Shown piece after piece: positions 45,695-55,348 of a stretch of 64,000 bases of DNA. Source of the stretch: Notospermus geniculatus (taxonomy: Eukaryota > Nemertea > Pilidiophora > Heteronemertea > Lineidae); the NCBI GenBank assembly GCA_002633025.1, contig NMRB01000602.1, positions 93,111 to 157,110 of the forward strand, read 5' to 3'. The position numbers were made by a program, and so were the translations under genes. How positions within the stretch are numbered: the first letter of the stretch is position 1; every line of letters starts with the position of its first letter. The notes under the pieces are model-generated. The model had not been told where the DNA came from and did no database searches. It saw only the letters and a list, made by a program, of their open reading frames with translations.

Positions 45695-47575
45695 ATGAAC
45701 GCATTGATATGCCTCGACCAACACCCCTCACTCGGAGACTTCAGCTTTGCATGCGGAAAATTAAAGGTGTGTGCGTCGCGATTGTTACTGTCGTCAACGC
45801 GCAGAAACAGTCGATTTTTCAAAACCTATTTTTCAACATACAAAGACAAAGATACAGAAATGAACGTCAGGGAATTTTGCGGAATTTCAGAAGAAATTTG
45901 GTCGGACGATGTGTTGTATCGGGGGATCAGAAATGTTATGAGATGCATGTATGTACCGCTGTCCATGCAAGATTTAGATCAGCTGGACGTATTATTTTGC
46001 ACAATACTGATCGCTGATATCTGCATGGTTTATAGCGCTGTAGAATACGTATTCGATTTCTGTCTGAGAGCAACCGTGGATGCAAATTTTGCAAATGATG
46101 AGTACATGTTCTTACTCCATTTGGCGCAAACCTATGGAAGTCTGATAGGCGGAACAGGTGCTATCCCGAAAGAATGCATCTGGAGATTTTGTGACAATTC
46201 GATTCTATTCCACACGCACAAATTGAAAACGGAAGGATTTTTGCAATCGCCCAACCTGACTGCTGCTGTCTGGACGGGACTACTGCAAGACAATCATTAT
46301 GCGATGCTAAGTTTGCCGAGTTTATATTCTGCAATTTCAAAGTGGGCAGACGTCACCAATCCAAACCAACCGTCCTTGGAGGACTTCGTTTACATCTGTA
46401 ATTTCCTGGCGTCTCGTGTGAAATACGACAAGAAAGTTCCGCCGTTTCCCCAAGACATCATGCACCATGGCGACGAAACCGAAATTCGCAGGGTTATGCG
46501 ACGTTACATCCACCAAGTATTCGATTGGGCTGAAAAAGACCTACAGCAGACGTCCAAGATGTATAGAACAGGTACAGGGATAGGCCCAAATGGGACATTC
46601 TGTATGAACACTCATCACGTCAATATGAAGCTAATTAAGTTGACGAGATTTAATCCCAAGCCAGAAAATTCGTTCAGCGGACTTTTATTTTCAGATTCGG
46701 ACTTATACGCACTATACAAGACTAGCGATTGTAAACTTCTCCTTGAAGCTTACGGAGGCGAAACCATTGAGTTGCCTGTCCCAGACTCAATTTTCGTCGA
46801 CGAAAGGATTGGTTTCTGCGTACGCACTTTCGCGAATAAGATACACCTAATTGGTATCGCAGACTTGGCATCGGAGTGTCAGCGCTGCTCGAACCGCAAA
46901 AGGAAATCATGTCGCATTCACAAGATTGCGCCGCATTCAGTACCAGCGTGTCGTACCGTTTTTCAGCTGTTCGAAATGAGGCTGGAAAACTTGGAAAAAT
47001 TCCAATTAATCGCTGAAATCCCCGCACATGATTTGGGAATACCGTCCGGGATTACACGAAATCCACGCCCGATGTACGTGCGTAAATATCCACAATTGAT
47101 GATTTCAACAAACGGAGATGTAGAGGTGGCTACTCTAACCTTTTACATGTGGAATCATGTGAAGAAGACAAGCCAAGGCACGTATTGCAACATCAAACAC
47201 ACAGGACAGAATTTGCCGAACGGGCGATTTCAGATAGCTCTTAATTCGTATCGCGCATCTGGCTCTAATTTGGGGACAATGCACCTATTCCGCGACAAGA
47301 TTATCACACCAGAATTCCAACCATTGCCAGTGGGGACGCGCGGTTGCATCTGGGACGAACATTTCCACAAATACATGTCTTTAGAGTGTTCGCGGTTAGA
47401 AGACGAAACTATGATATTTAGGATGGGCGACTCTACAATGATTTTCGATGAGATCAGCTCTCGGTTAATTCCAACGGAGAACCTGTACCCAGGAACTAGT
47501 CTGAAACACATCTCACCGTGTCCTCAGTTTTTACATAAACATGCAAAAATAGACGAAATTTACATCCACGTCTGA
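45695..47575 (+). CDS. large viral-style protein, 626 aa
   Basis: An uninterrupted frame. The first ATG after the TATA box is at 45695 (MNALICLDQH), and the codon opening the frame at 45629 is GTG. The N-terminal half is helical and Cys-containing. The C-terminal half looks beta-rich, with a Cys/His cluster CQRCSNRKRKSCRIH around residue 400 that could bind zinc. No signal peptide or membrane anchor. I do not recognise the family; a tegument or DNA-replication accessory role would be speculation. There are no frameshifts, in contrast to the broken genes at 22-24 kb. Confidence 0.7.
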   Translation: MNALICLDQHPSLGDFSFACGKLKVCASRLLLSSTRRNSRFFKTYFSTYKDKDTEMNVREFCGISEEIWSDDVLYRGIRNVMRCMYVPLSMQDLDQLDVLFCTILIADICMVYSAVEYVFDFCLRATVDANFANDEYMFLLHLAQTYGSLIGGTGAIPKECIWRFCDNSILFHTHKLKTEGFLQSPNLTAAVWTGLLQDNHYAMLSLPSLYSAISKWADVTNPNQPSLEDFVYICNFLASRVKYDKKVPPFPQDIMHHGDETEIRRVMRRYIHQVFDWAEKDLQQTSKMYRTGTGIGPNGTFCMNTHHVNMKLIKLTRFNPKPENSFSGLLFSDSDLYALYKTSDCKLLLEAYGGETIELPVPDSIFVDERIGFCVRTFANKIHLIGIADLASECQRCSNRKRKSCRIHKIAPHSVPACRTVFQLFEMRLENLEKFQLIAEIPAHDLGIPSGITRNPRPMYVRKYPQLMISTNGDVEVATLTFYMWNHVKKTSQGTYCNIKHTGQNLPNGRFQIALNSYRASGSNLGTMHLFRDKIITPEFQPLPVGTRGCIWDEHFHKYMSLECSRLEDETMIFRMGDSTMIFDEISSRLIPTENLYPGTSLKHISPCPQFLHKHAKIDEIYIHV

Positions 47576-48204
47576 ACGAATGACTGTTGTAAAAGGATCG
47601 CTATAGCGTAACACGATGATGTCATGTGTACGGGGTATGAAACGTGCCTAATAGACACCTCAAAACGTTGGACGCCTCATGGATGTGGACTCTATGAACA
47701 TGAGTGCCTGGAGATTTAACTCGTTGACTACGTGGGACTCGTTGACTACGTGGTCAAGGCTCAGACCATGTATATTAAAGGCAGTGCTCCACTCATTTTG
47801 AATTTTTGAAATATCATTAATTCATTCAAATGCACTGACAACATGCCGTATTTTTTTAAATCAGGAAACTCGTCATTTTAAGTATTTTAATTGGATCCGA
47901 AGGGGACCATTGCACAGCACTCGTGATGTCATCAGTGCTGAATGCAGGTACAACCAATAGGCTAAGGCAGTCACAGTATTAGCTCATTCACTAGGTCGTC
48001 AGCCTATTGACACTGGTGACATCACAACTCGTGGCAATAGTCTACATGGATTGATAAAAAATCAAAAGTTTACAATGAGTGGAGTCTCCCTTTAAGATTG
48101 TGATGTGAAGAGGGCAACACCGTTCGAACGACACGCGAAACGAGGTTTGTGCTTCAAGGACATTCCAATGCAAGAGTTGTGGATAATTTCTAACAGTGCA
48201 TGTA
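47576..48204. other. gene-free region
   Basis: Includes a short direct repeat of ACTCGTTGACTACGTGG at 47720-47755. Otherwise nothing recognisable. Confidence 0.4.
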
Positions 48205-48805
48205 CAGTGGAACCCCTCTCTTCGACCACCCCTCTTACTTGACCACCCCTCTAAACTGACCGATTTTTGTCGGTCCCAATGAAATCCTTCACATTTTCCA
48301 TTAGCTAAGTCGACCACCCCTCTACCCCGACCGCGACCACCCAAATGGTGGGTCCCAAGCTTCATTTCAACCCCTCTAAATCGACCACGACCACAAAAGT
48401 GTATGTATTTGAACATGGGCTCTTTTGAAATACAGGTACATGTACACATGTATATGTACATGTAGTCAGAATATGGAGATGGTCTGAATGATCTTCAGGG
48501 CCAAACGCCAAAGCCAAGCTAAACCAAGCTTCCAAGGTGTAAGATTTTGTGAAGGTATTCATTTGTATTGTGAGGCTGCTGGCCATAATTCAACTTTTAA
48601 TCATCATAATCAAAGTCCTTTGATCAAATGAGTTAGCAATCAAGATGGCCATTTTTAGTTCAGCTGGGCAATTTGGATTTCAAAGGAAATGGTCATATGG
48701 TGATACTTCTGCCCCCCCCCTCTCAACCTGGCTAAAGTGACCACCCCTCTAAAGCGACCACTTCGCTCCGGTCCCATGGGTGGTCGACTTAGAGGGGTTC
48801 CACTG
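48205..48805. mobile_element. pogo-like MITE (CAGTGGAACCCCTC ends, TA flanks)
   Basis: Begins CAGTGGAACCCCTC and ends with GAGGGGTTCCACTG, flanked by TA on both sides, with CGACCACCCCTCT repeats in both subterminal regions. Such ends are typical of pogo/Tc1-mariner elements. No transposase frame survives in the 600 bases. Confidence 0.85.
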
Positions 48806-49998
48806 TAGACCCAAGAATCCGAAATAATTCTATTGGACTTCGACTGAAGCTCCGCGCCATTTTGGTAATATATGACCTGAGTAGTGAGGGTTAATCATGT
48901 AGTGTATAGAATGAAAAACGTGTATATGAAGTACACAGAGACCTCAATGGAGGACGGAACATTTTGAGAAAGACTTTGAACCTATTTTAGGCTCATTGTA
49001 TTTGGGTTGACTCGTCCCAATATGGAATGTTACATATTTCGCGCATCATGGTTACACATGTTCCGGAATATTGTAACCACCGGTGCGAATGAGTTAATGA
49101 AGCTGATGTCACATTTTTCTTTTACGATTATTTAATATTATAGCTGAAGTTGTGAAAATCAAACAACTGCAACATAATGAAAAATTAGTTGGGGAAGATG
49201 GTTCCGAAAGTGAGCAGCCAAATTGGTTGAATGGGCCATATTTCAACAAAAAATGGAAGTTGATGGATGCTTTAGTACTTTTCAATAGGATTCTATTGAC
49301 CAACACCTCTAGTTTAACAAGCCAGGTGAAACTGAACAAGTCCATCTCAAACTTTTTGTCAAATTGCATTACAAAACAAAACCGTGTATTTCAGCAGGTC
49401 TCCCGTATCCAATACCATTTCACTCGACCCGCTAGTTAATTATAGGGCCTAGTGTGTATATTCTATATGCATGAATAAATCACGTGAATAAATACAATAA
49501 ATCTGACATAATTTGCCCTGTTTTGATCCAACTGTGGTGTTTAGAGTTCACTGGTTTCTATGGGAACTGGTCATTTCGTTTGCAAACATGAATGCTTCAC
49601 AGGTCATCTTTCTTCCTTGAAACCCATGATTTTACTCAAAATATCCCATTTTCCCCCATCTCTTTCTTCTTCTTCATGGCTCTTTTTGAATTATGCTGAT
49701 AATAAATAGACCCTTTCCATCCGAATCAAGCGACACATTGATCCATTTTTCTCAATTCGTGCATCCAAGGGTCACTTGGGTCAGTCTCTTGACCAACTGG
49801 AAGTTTATATGCAAATCATTCTTGGGCGCGTCGACATCGATTGATGTGTGACACATGCTGAGTGGTTTATATGACAACCAGGGAACGTGTGAGGCTGTTA
49901 GGCACGTGGGTATATTAATGATATGTTTGGTAATGTTATTTCTTGATAGCGTTGGACCAATAAGAAACACTGAAGCCATTACACACGCAGCTTCCACC
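48806..49998. other. host-like region with one unassigned open frame
   Basis: A plus-strand frame at 49152-49439 (95 codons) encodes MKIKQLQHNEKLVGEDGSES and on, and could be part of an exon, but no splice signals or family are convincing. The remainder shows nothing. Confidence 0.35.
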
Positions 49999-50006
49999 TA
50001 TAAAAA
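49999..50006 (+). promoter_or_regulatory. TATA box before the palindromic ORF
   Basis: TATAAAAA 40 bases upstream of the ATG at 50046. Confidence 0.45.
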
Positions 50007-50045
50007 TGACCGGTCCATCGTGGATCGACAATCATATGCAGCGAG

Positions 50046-50426
50046 ATGTCAGGGCGACGACTATCACTCTGTCTGTCATATTCGAGTTACCGGCATATCA
50101 TTCACAGACATGTGAAGCGATGGAATGGTAGAAGCCGCCCACCGACGCGGTTCAAATGCTTTATTTCGAGAGCCGTTGCATATGATTGCGCGGTATTTTT
50201 GTATAAATATGGCGTCCTTAAACGATCGTTCAAGGACGTCATATTCATAGACAAAATACCGGCTAAGACAATGGGACATAAGGACAATAGATATATAAAG
50301 CTTGTGTGTAGGAAATCTCCTACACATAAGCATTCTATAGACATTGTTACAATGTACCCATTGTCTCGGCGGGAGGAAAATAAATTTCTCGCAAGAAACC
50401 AAAAACGCCAAAAACATCGGATTTAA
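50046..50426 (+). CDS. small basic ORF on a palindromic segment, 126 aa
   Basis: An ATG frame with a correctly spaced TATA box, rich in Arg/Lys/His. Its middle lies on an imperfect palindrome (50189-50268, centred near the GATC at 50227), so both strands encode similar peptides there: YGVLKRSFKDVIFIDK on the plus strand and YDVLERSFKDAIFIQK on the minus strand (minus frame 50076-50417). Which strand is used is not decided by sequence alone; the TATA favours plus. No family is recognised. Confidence 0.45.
   Translation: MSGRRLSLCLSYSSYRHIIHRHVKRWNGRSRPPTRFKCFISRAVAYDCAVFLYKYGVLKRSFKDVIFIDKIPAKTMGHKDNRYIKLVCRKSPTHKHSIDIVTMYPLSRREENKFLARNQKRQKHRI
50189..50268. repeat. 80-bp imperfect palindrome inside an ORF
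   Basis: The left arm, CGGTATTTTTGTATAAATAT then GGCGTCCTTAAACGATC, pairs with the right arm, GATCGTTCAAGGACGTC then ATATTCATAGACAAAATACC, with few mismatches and no spacer. A further stem (TGTGTAGGA...TCCTACACA) lies at 50305-50327. Confidence 0.85.
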
Positions 50427-50456
50427 ATATGGTGATTTCTCTACTTAAAAAAAATC

Positions 50457-50665
50457 TCTGTAGGGTGCTCTAGGATGTTCTTGGGTGCTCTAGGGTGTTC
50501 TGTGGTGTCTCTAGTGTTGTCCGGGTACTCCAGAGATACCCAAGAACGCCTTAGAAACATCTTAGAACACTCTTACTCAATGGGTATTTTGAAACACTCT
50601 ATCCAAGACCCCCAAGAATACCCTAGAGCATCCAAGAACACCCTGGAGCACCCTAGAGAGGTTTT
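50457..50665. repeat. foldback of short GGGTGCTCTAGG / CCTAGAGCACCC words
   Basis: Repeated GGTGCTCTAGG-like words on the left half and CCTAGAGCA(T/C)CC-like words on the right half can pair into an imperfect hairpin. It is followed by an A-rich tract (50680-50740). No gene. Confidence 0.6.
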
Positions 50666-50739
50666 TTAGTCGGGTTAGAAAAAAAATTTTAAAAATACAA
50701 AATAATAAAAAAATTAAAAAATAAAAAATAAAAAAAACA

Positions 50740-52309
50740 GGTGATCCCTTGATCTCCTTAGGGACCCCACGACGGGAGTCCCTTAAAAAAGAACAATATA
50801 TCCACTTCCCTTCTCCCCCTTCCCGAACTGACCCACACCCCACACCCCACCACGCCCTCAAAACTCGTTGGTGGGTAGTGTCGTGTCTCGCCGAGGCGTT
50901 TGCGAGCGCGGATTCGGTGGCGGGAGCGGGTTCGGATGAAATAGCCAATGGGAAATAGGTTGATTCGAGTTTTTCCACCCGCTCCCGCCGCCGAAACCGC
51001 GTCCGCAAACGTCTCGTGGAAAAGCAGCCTAAATCAGAAGCATCAGACTTAGAAATCTGCTATTATTTGTCAGGTTCTAGAGTTAAAAAGATTGTGATTG
51101 CACAATCTAGACATCTCACGTGCCATCTGATTGATCATGTCCAAGCCCCGCTTGTCAACATTCGGAAAGGCGCCTGGAGAAGTCTGTTTTAAAGGGTGAA
51201 TTCTACCATCTCGTAAAATGTGATTGATCCGTTATTCAGTGTCATTCGTTTTCATTTGAACGCCGAATCATAGTATATCACGGCAATGTGTGAGATGCAA
51301 TGGTGGGGGGACACCTACAGTGGGGATATTTAAAAATATTACACGGAAGGAAAATCCGGTGTGACAGGTATCAGAGTCCCCCAATTAAAATCCAGTCTTT
51401 TTTGTACTGATATTTGATGTATTAGTCCGGTCATGAACTAAATCCCCCTGAATGACTGATAACTATCAGATGGGTTACAACAGATGCGTATCACATGTGC
51501 CCTGGTGGACAATTTTTGTTTGAGTTTTCTAGTCCCTGTTAAAGGGTGGTCAAAAGTTACGACCAAAGGTAAAAAAATGTTAACCCCCTTAGACTTACTG
51601 AATCTTGATCCCCCTTTTTAAGATAGATTTTTCTATTAAATTGACCTTCCTGCATCACCCCCACCCCCCTCCAATTTAATACCCCATGGTAATCCTGAAC
51701 GGTAAAAGACGGTTCACCGGGGGCCTGTTTCATAAAGAGACTTTAAAGCTAATGATACCTTCAACTAAATGGAAAATGTATTGAAGAGGCCTAAAGTCAC
51801 TTTGTGAAACGCGCCCCAGGCCATTATGAGATCAGTAAACCCTGTTACAGGTAATTTCATTCTGGAATGCGAGCACTGGCGCAATTGTGGTCTGAGACAT
51901 ACCTCTTTCAAGTCAAAAACTCTCATGAACCAAGGAACGTTTTTGTCAACAGGACAGTTGTCATTCATTGCATAATCAAATACATGTATTGACTTCGTAA
52001 AACATTGAGGCATATTTAAAATGATGACTAATGACCTTTCCTTGGCCTTCAGTGTATCTAGTTTCGGTACCGTAGTATCAACCTTTTTCAGACAACGCCA
52101 GCAATACCTATTTCCTTATTACGTCGACTCGTCTCCCGTTACCTCTGACCCTCCTCGGTAACTATGGGAGGTTCTTAGATGAATTACACCAACTTATGCA
52201 ATTTTCACGAAAATGAAGATAATCAAGAAGGGGGGGGGGTTTAATCGGTATCAAAAGTACTTGAGACCCGTTTTAGAACGTACTAGGCCTAAGCCATCCG
52301 TCAATTAAT
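50740..52309. other. gene-free host-like region
   Basis: GC-rich blocks at 50780-51020 (CCGCTCCCGCC and an inverted GGCGGGAGCGGG pair suggest another hairpin). The rest holds nothing I can support. Confidence 0.4.
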
Positions 52310-52594
52310 ATGCACGAAAAGTATTCAAGTAGTCCTCGCGCTAGAGTTTCTCAAGCAAGGTTCATTGGCACACGGAATTTGTACGAAAGATCTATTAAAG
52401 GGACTTCAGCGTTCGTATCCGGAAAACTAAGGGCAAACGGCAAAATAATGCCTCGATGTTCTAGAGCACCCGTTCCCGTCCGTGAAGTTCGTAAAAAGAC
52501 TGTAAAAAGTTGCCACTACGTCCACTCCGTTCGCACACAGTTTGAACACGTTCGACAATTTTCAAGAACGTATCAAGAACTAGCTCAGTGGTGA
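52310..52594 (+). CDS. small basic ORF, 94 aa (doubtful)
   Basis: ATG-to-stop frame with an Arg/Ser-rich basic product (RVSQARFIGTRNLYER early, PVPVREVRKKTVKS in the middle). There is no promoter element, homologue or neighbour to support it. It is listed because it stands alone in its region and is not a shadow of another gene. Confidence 0.25.
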   Translation: MHEKYSSSPRARVSQARFIGTRNLYERSIKGTSAFVSGKLRANGKIMPRCSRAPVPVREVRKKTVKSCHYVHSVRTQFEHVRQFSRTYQELAQW

Positions 52595-52810
52595 TTGGAG
52601 CATTAGATTTCGAGTTTACTTCCTGTGTCTTAAACAACATAAAATGAATTTGGCGTGATGCGAGTGGCAAATGCATTTCACCGACACCACGCGGTTAAAT
52701 GTTAAATGTGGAAAGGGTGGCTCGAAACTCGACGACCTATTTAAGCAGACTTTACCTCTAGGCCTAAACTCTATTCTAAAATTCGGGCGTGGATTTTTGC
52801 TATAGTAACA

Positions 52811-53113
52811 ATGACGATTATTTGGAAAGTTTTTCTAATAATTTTTTTTGTACTATTGCGACAATATACGTGTAGGCCTCTGTATTTGGCTGCGGTGACT
52901 GATAAAGATAGCGATAGTGAAAAAGCCGTTCAGGCCAGCGGCCTACCCGTCATTTACGACAAAGATGGGGAGATGGTCGTGGCTGTAGAGAATTTAATTG
53001 AAGACGAAGAACTCATTCGCGATGACGATTTTGAATTTTTTGATGAAGAGTCTGAGGTGCGGGAGAAAAAATTGATTCGAGTCTGGAAGGAACGAGATTA
53101 CGAAAGACGGTAA
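52811..53113 (+). CDS. small secreted acidic protein candidate, 100 aa
   Basis: The first ~21 residues (MTIIWKVFLIIFFVLLRQYT) form a clear signal peptide or N-terminal anchor. The rest is very acidic (NLIEDEELIRDDDFEFFDEE) and ends in a basic KERDYERR. CTATTTAAG (52738-52746) lies about 70 bases upstream and may be a TATA box. It could be a small viral glycoprotein, a host secreted peptide, or a first exon. No family is recognised. Confidence 0.4.
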   Translation: MTIIWKVFLIIFFVLLRQYTCRPLYLAAVTDKDSDSEKAVQASGLPVIYDKDGEMVVAVENLIEDEELIRDDDFEFFDEESEVREKKLIRVWKERDYERR

Positions 53114-53744
53114 CATTAGGCTATATAAACAACCGTGATGAATCGGAATTATGCAAGAAAGTGTCATTGTGACTGGTGATTCATCCTGCCAAATTGATAC
53201 AGGTATGAGATGGAATATCAGCAAGTCTTTTCCGAGCGTGTCATAACTTATTTTTAGTGCTGGGAATTCCATGACGGAGGCTATCATTACAGCCATATGG
53301 TACATGTTAAACTTAGATTATCTTTCAAAGAATGGCGCGTGCCATGTGTAGTTACTACCTCTTGACCCCGGCCCTCGACCGATCACCCGTCAGCGAATAA
53401 ATTAGGTGTTTTAATCGCCACCATTCAAACATGATTGTTATGATAATGATATTCTTAATCTCAGTCACTCGTTGAAACCTTTGTCACCAGCCGATCGGTA
53501 ATTCATAGTACGTATCATAACATGGCAGTACAGATATAAGGATACTTGGTAGGCCTACGGGAAAATTTGCTACTAACAGACGGTGTGCAGAACCGTATTT
53601 AAAGGGGGGTAAGCCGGGTGGCAATTGCCTCCTCCCAACCAGCAAAAACGTTAAATACGGCCCTGGCGCATTGGAGACAAATGACATTAGAAGAAAAACA
53701 CGGAAATCGACGGGGGTCGGACCATCCTTGAGGGGACGAGAGTG

Positions 53745-53936
53745 TTAAAGCGAATCAAAAGCGGATTTTGTTTACATTTGGATGGTGTTTGTAAACACAA
53801 AATTCAGCCAATCAGAATGCACGAAAATTTCTTTTGTTGACATTCTGGAGAAGTTTGTTTACATTTTCCCCCCAAATTCGTCCCCTTTCAAATTCTATTT
53901 CTAAATCAAATTTTTTCGCTTTTGATTCACTTTAAG
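53745..53936. mobile_element. TTAA-flanked MITE, 192 bp (inverted copy)
   Basis: Same terminal repeats (AGCGAATCAAAAGCG) and TTAA flanks as 31018-31160, in opposite orientation. It shares the inner TTTGTAAACACAAAATTCAG region and carries about 49 extra bases. Confidence 0.85.
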
Positions 53937-55348
53937 ATAGTACGCTGAAGTCACCGTGTTTGTCTAATGTGAAACGTTTCTCAAAATAAATTTGTTGCCT
54001 AAAACTTCTTTCGTTACAGATCATCAATTCTGATTCAGCCCCTTTTCCAAATGTTCTCGCCCCATATAACATATCAGATGACCATTTTATGATTCATGAT
54101 TTTATTCTGTATCAATTTATCACACCGATTTGTAATAAAACCACCAGAGCTCACAATACAGATCGTAGCACTTACATTGACGAACTCGACCGCGTCAGTC
54201 TTCATGCCTCCTGATATTCTCGTTTCTCATGTTTCTACGTTGTTCCAAATTCGCCCATCGATTGTCGAAAATAGAACTAAGAAATCTTTAGACCTGGTCG
54301 GACTCGACAGCTGTGAGCATAAGCGCCATCTGTCCAGGTGCATTTGAACCAGATCTCTCTCTCTCCGCAAACTCCTTGCTGTGAGCATAAGCGCCATCTG
54401 TCCGAGTGCATTTGAACCAGATCTCCCTCTCTCGCTGCAAAACCTGTACTTTCTTCTTCCATCTTGCACAATACAAGGTTTCGCAACATTTGTAAATTTT
54501 GGCGTTAGGGATATATCATGTATGTGGCAGGAATCCAGTGTCGTTCGGCAAGAGGCCTATACTAGCATACATCGAATTTAGTTTCACCGGAGGAAATATA
54601 GATGGCACTACATGTACTTATTTCCATTTAGGGAGTTCCAGAAAGTTGTTGGATCTCCCTAATTACCTACTGGTATTTGAAATGTTAGACCTGGCTGGGG
54701 GTTGATTGCTAGTTTTGTCTCAGCCTGAATGCATCACTAATATGATGAAATGAAATATGAAATCAAGTTTGTCTCTCCATTATATGACATAACCTGTCGA
54801 GTGTATAGGAAGGAAAAAAGTTATGGAAGAACAATTGAAAAAATTGAATTTATTTCAGTATCACTACCATACACAAAACTTATTGTAATGAATGGAAATT
54901 CCAATGTGAGTATTGCAATGTCACAAGGATGAGAATAAGGATTGGCCAAGGATATTGTAGGTAGTTGCTGCATCACAAAATGTCTTACACAAATTCAGTG
55001 ATCTAGCCAGAAATTTTTCCAAATGGGCTGTATTTTCCGATGATTTTAAGGCCCTGGATTTTCAAACATTGTGGGTGTGAAATTCAAACAGGGTGGTGTA
55101 ATAGAAAATGCATTGCAAGTTACATTATTAAATATGGTGGTAAAATGACCTCTGAATTTTGAACAGGTTGGTACCGCCCTGTAAGACTGGCCTGTCTAGA
55201 ACACTGAAATTACAAGTCTATATATAGATAATCCATTTCATGTCAGACTGTAAATCCAAGTTTCTGACATGAAACAAACTCTGTCTGCTATTTTGTCAGG
55301 TCCCTAGATATTTGCAGGCTCTATGTTGATTTCAACCCGTGGCATCCA
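53937..55348. other. host-like region with a 67-bp tandem duplication
   Basis: 54311-54445 holds two copies of a unit starting CTGTGAGCATAAGCGCCATC. No gene is supported in the remainder. Confidence 0.5.

Noticed and set aside
50577-51008. 143-codon minus-strand frame
   Set aside because: Runs across an A-rich tract and a hairpin of repeated words; composition is that of a chance frame.
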